The notes beneath the pieces are model-generated. The model was given only the letters and a program-made list of their open reading frames with translations. It was not told the DNA's origin and did no database searches. From an uncultured Terriglobales bacterium (GTDB taxonomy: Bacteria > Acidobacteriota > Terriglobia > Terriglobales > Acidobacteriaceae), in contig CATPBY010000408.1 in assembly GCA_955652845.1 (NCBI GenBank), positions 1-6,457 on the forward strand: 6,457 bases of DNA, written 5' to 3'. Positions within the stretch are counted from its first letter, which is position 1; each line of letters begins with the position of its first letter. The translations under genes were made by a program, and so were the position numbers. Shown here piece after piece: positions 4,879 to 6,457 of the stretch.

Positions 4879-6321
4879 TCAGGCGACGCTTGGTTTCACC
4901 GGACGTAAAGCGCGAGTGCGCGTTGTGCTGGCGACCTCTATCCGATTACGGCCTCCTTGTTTGGCCCGGTACAGCGCCTTGTCGGCCGCTTGAATCACTT
5001 GCTCGACCTCACGCATCCTGGCAGTCGGCTCTGCGACTCCGATGCTGACGGTTACGGTTGCCTCGCCGCTGGCCCCACGTGCGCTTGCATGAGTACCCCG
5101 AAGGACTCTTCGGCGGGGAGAAGAGCGCCGGTCCGAATTTCTGCGATCCGAACTCGTGCGATTCGAATTTTCTTGATTCACACTTTCTTGTGGCGCGTTT
5201 CTCTCATTGCCGTCTGCCTTTCCGCTCCGTCGTTCACCATTTACACCGCCATATCCACGGGAGCGGCGGCGTTCCTCAATGCTACGCACATGAAATACCG
5301 ATTTCTCGATATCAGCTCGCAGCAGCTCAAGATGAGGCAGCGCTTCCTTCACGGTTTTTCCGGCAAAAAGGATGGAAAACTCTTCTCCTCCGAAACGGAA
5401 CGACCGCCCTCCGCCGGTCACGCCGGCGAGTCTCGCGGCTACCATACGAAGGACCTGGTCACCAGTGTCGTGGCCGTAGGTATCGTTAAAGTGCTTGAAG
5501 TGGTCAATGTCCACGACCGCCACCGCGTAAGGCTTTTCCAGGCGCAGCAGCGCATCGTTGAAGGCGCGCCGGGCTGGGATGCTGGTTAGTTCGTCGTGAT
5601 AAGCGAGTAGATAGGAGGTCTCAACAATCGAACTGGCCAGGATCAGACCGGCGGTCGCCACATAGGCGCTGGCGATTCGTCCCAGACCTCCGGATGCAAA
5701 AGCCGACAAGGTCGCCGCCAGCGACCATAGCATTCCACTCTCGACTGGCTTGCGATAAAGGAAGAAACGGCTCAGCAGGATTGCAAAAGCTACGATGAAT
5801 GCCAGCCAAGCAGTTGGCGGCAGCATCCAGTGCGATGGATTCCGGCCGAAGAAATCGGGATTCAGAAACGCCGGGCCGGAGGTTGTGCCGGGACGGCAAA
5901 TGACCGCCACCAAGACGGACTCGAAAAAAAGCAGTGCGAGCCGGGAGGAAATCGCGGGAAGCGACAATCCGCGCTCCGGTAGCAGGGAAAATGCGATAAA
6001 GTTCAGCGGTAATAACAGAGCGGTGGCTTCGAGTGCGATGTGCCCTGGGCCGGAAGAAGGGGTTCGCCCCGTAGAAAAAAACTCAATGGCACGGTGCGCC
6101 AGAAACAGGCTAATCAGCGCAAACATCACGCGACTCGAATGGAACCGCCAGGCGAGAAGGATTCCTGCGGCAAAAACTGAGAAATAGTAAAAGCTGACGG
6201 CAGAAGCGGAAATCGACAGCAGTCCGCCTTCCAGCAGCACGGCTGCCAAAAGCAGTATTACACCCCCCGGAAGCAGCAGCGGCCGCAGTATGCTCATGCT
6301 CCAGGAATCCACTACGCGCAT
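4879..6321 (-). CDS. membrane-anchored diguanylate cyclase (GGDEF) with large basic insertion
   Basis: Inner-membrane enzyme of 480 residues, expected to make cyclic di-GMP from two GTP. The N-terminal half is strongly hydrophobic, with seven or eight likely membrane segments at about 11-30, 38-58, 63-82, 97-114, 126-142, 169-188, 197-212 and 214-234. It has no periplasmic sensor domain I recognise. The GGDEF domain starts at YHDELTSIPARRAF (241-254). Its metal-binding D271 is in VVDIDHFKHFND, D288 is in the GHDTGDQ segment, and the active GGEEF is at 311-315. The inhibitory RxxD I-site expected just before GGEEF is absent (TGGGRSFRF instead). Between about residues 346 and 420 a basic, Arg/Ser/Asn-rich insertion separates the first half of the domain from VTVSIGVAEP (423-432) and the final ADKALYRAKQGGRNRI. 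The start at 6321 lacks a good ribosome binding site. ATG 6297 is an alternative that would also keep all membrane segments. Confidence 0.93.
   Translation of the reverse strand: MRVVDSWSMSILRPLLLPGGVILLLAAVLLEGGLLSISASAVSFYYFSVFAAGILLAWRFHSSRVMFALISLFLAHRAIEFFSTGRTPSSGPGHIALEATALLLPLNFIAFSLLPERGLSLPAISSRLALLFFESVLVAVICRPGTTSGPAFLNPDFFGRNPSHWMLPPTAWLAFIVAFAILLSRFFLYRKPVESGMLWSLAATLSAFASGGLGRIASAYVATAGLILASSIVETSYLLAYHDELTSIPARRAFNDALLRLEKPYAVAVVDIDHFKHFNDTYGHDTGDQVLRMVAARLAGVTGGGRSFRFGGEEFSILFAGKTVKEALPHLELLRADIEKSVFHVRSIEERRRSRGYGGVNGERRSGKADGNERNAPQESVNQENSNRTSSDRRNSDRRSSPRRRVLRGTHASARGASGEATVTVSIGVAEPTARMREVEQVIQAADKALYRAKQGGRNRIEVASTTRTRALRPVKPSVA
5113..5187 (-). repeat. degenerate 15-bp / pentapeptide repeat inside the GGDEF insertion
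   Basis: Five consecutive pentads are visible at residues 379-403: ESVNQ, ENSNR, TSSDR, RNSDR, RSSPR. The DNA shows a matching 15-base period (plus-strand units such as CTGCGATCCGAACTC then GTGCGATTCGAATTT), so the tract probably arose by tandem duplication and has since diverged. Confidence 0.7.
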
Positions 6322-6457
6322 CCTTTCGCCGAGCCTTTTCCTAGCTTTTAGCGATTATCTCCGGACGCGACAACGAGGGACGAGTGGCGGCTCAGGTTCC
6401 AGGCGGGCGGACTGCTGTTCCATTCCAGTACGGGTTCTCTTTGCGGCCGCTATGACC
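6322..6457. other. upstream region of the diguanylate cyclase gene; unassigned edge
   Basis: One hundred and thirty-six bases to the window edge. A possible minus-strand promoter is TTGTCG (6373-6368), 17 bases, TAAAAG (6350-6345), each box matching 4 of 6 consensus positions. At the very edge a minus-strand frame (6457-6392) could be the end of another gene, with 21 codons ending KENPYWNGTAVRPPGT and TGA, but a second minus-strand frame is open even longer. I cannot decide between them and name no gene here. Confidence 0.3.

Noticed and set aside
4957..5589. Plus-strand open frame of 210 codons
   Set aside because: It lies wholly antisense to the well-supported GGDEF coding region, and its translation shows no domain. 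It is a shadow of the basic, GC-rich insertion.
6322..6457. Cyclic di-GMP riboswitch upstream of the GGDEF gene
   Set aside because: I looked for a conserved GEMM-like structured leader and saw no such core. The likely leader is too short.
1..6457. CRISPR array, insertion sequence or prophage genes
   Set aside because: No regularly spaced repeats, terminal inverted repeats, transposase or integrase motifs were found on either strand.

Overview
The window looks like a chromosomal stretch from a free-living, moderately GC-rich bacterium. Codon use, the overall style of the proteins (soil-type ROK kinase, SRPBCC/zinc alcohol dehydrogenase pair, membrane GGDEF protein) and the secreted DUF6675-like protein suggest Acidobacteriota or a similar soil lineage. 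This is an impression from protein style, since the window contains no phylogenetic marker gene. I see no phage, transposase, CRISPR array, rRNA or plasmid function.

Left part, plus strand (1-2120). The 3' end of an unidentified gene (stop at 140-142) is followed 26 bases later by a complete ROK-family sugar kinase (169-1113), so the two may be co-transcribed. A 152-base gap holding a possible 35-codon ORF then leads to a secreted or periplasmic protein of unknown function (1266-2120). This protein resembles, from memory, the DUF6675 group. It converges on the minus-strand genes across a 66-base gap.

Middle part, minus strand (2187-4504), read from right to left. A decayed short-chain dehydrogenase remnant (4504-4146) comes first. 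It lacks its 5' half and is frameshifted by an 8-bp tandem duplication. An SRPBCC/START-fold 'cyclase/dehydrase' protein follows (4099-3413), and 44 bases further on a class III-like zinc alcohol dehydrogenase (3368-2187). The last two look like an operon, and the dehydrogenase remnant may once have been its first gene.

Right part, minus strand (4702-6321). A membrane diguanylate cyclase (6321-4879) is followed by a tRNA-Ser(GCT) with encoded CCA (4795-4702). The GGDEF domain keeps its catalytic motif but has lost the inhibitory I-site and carries an insertion of roughly 75 residues built partly of a degenerate pentapeptide repeat. The last 136 bases contain no gene I can name.

No undescribed system is evident. 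The most interesting signals are the tandem duplications and slippage-type repeats concentrated between about 3785 and 5187 (the SRPBCC insert, the 8-bp and 19-bp duplications in the pseudogene, and the pentapeptide tract in the GGDEF protein), together with the degraded dehydrogenase beside the tRNA gene.
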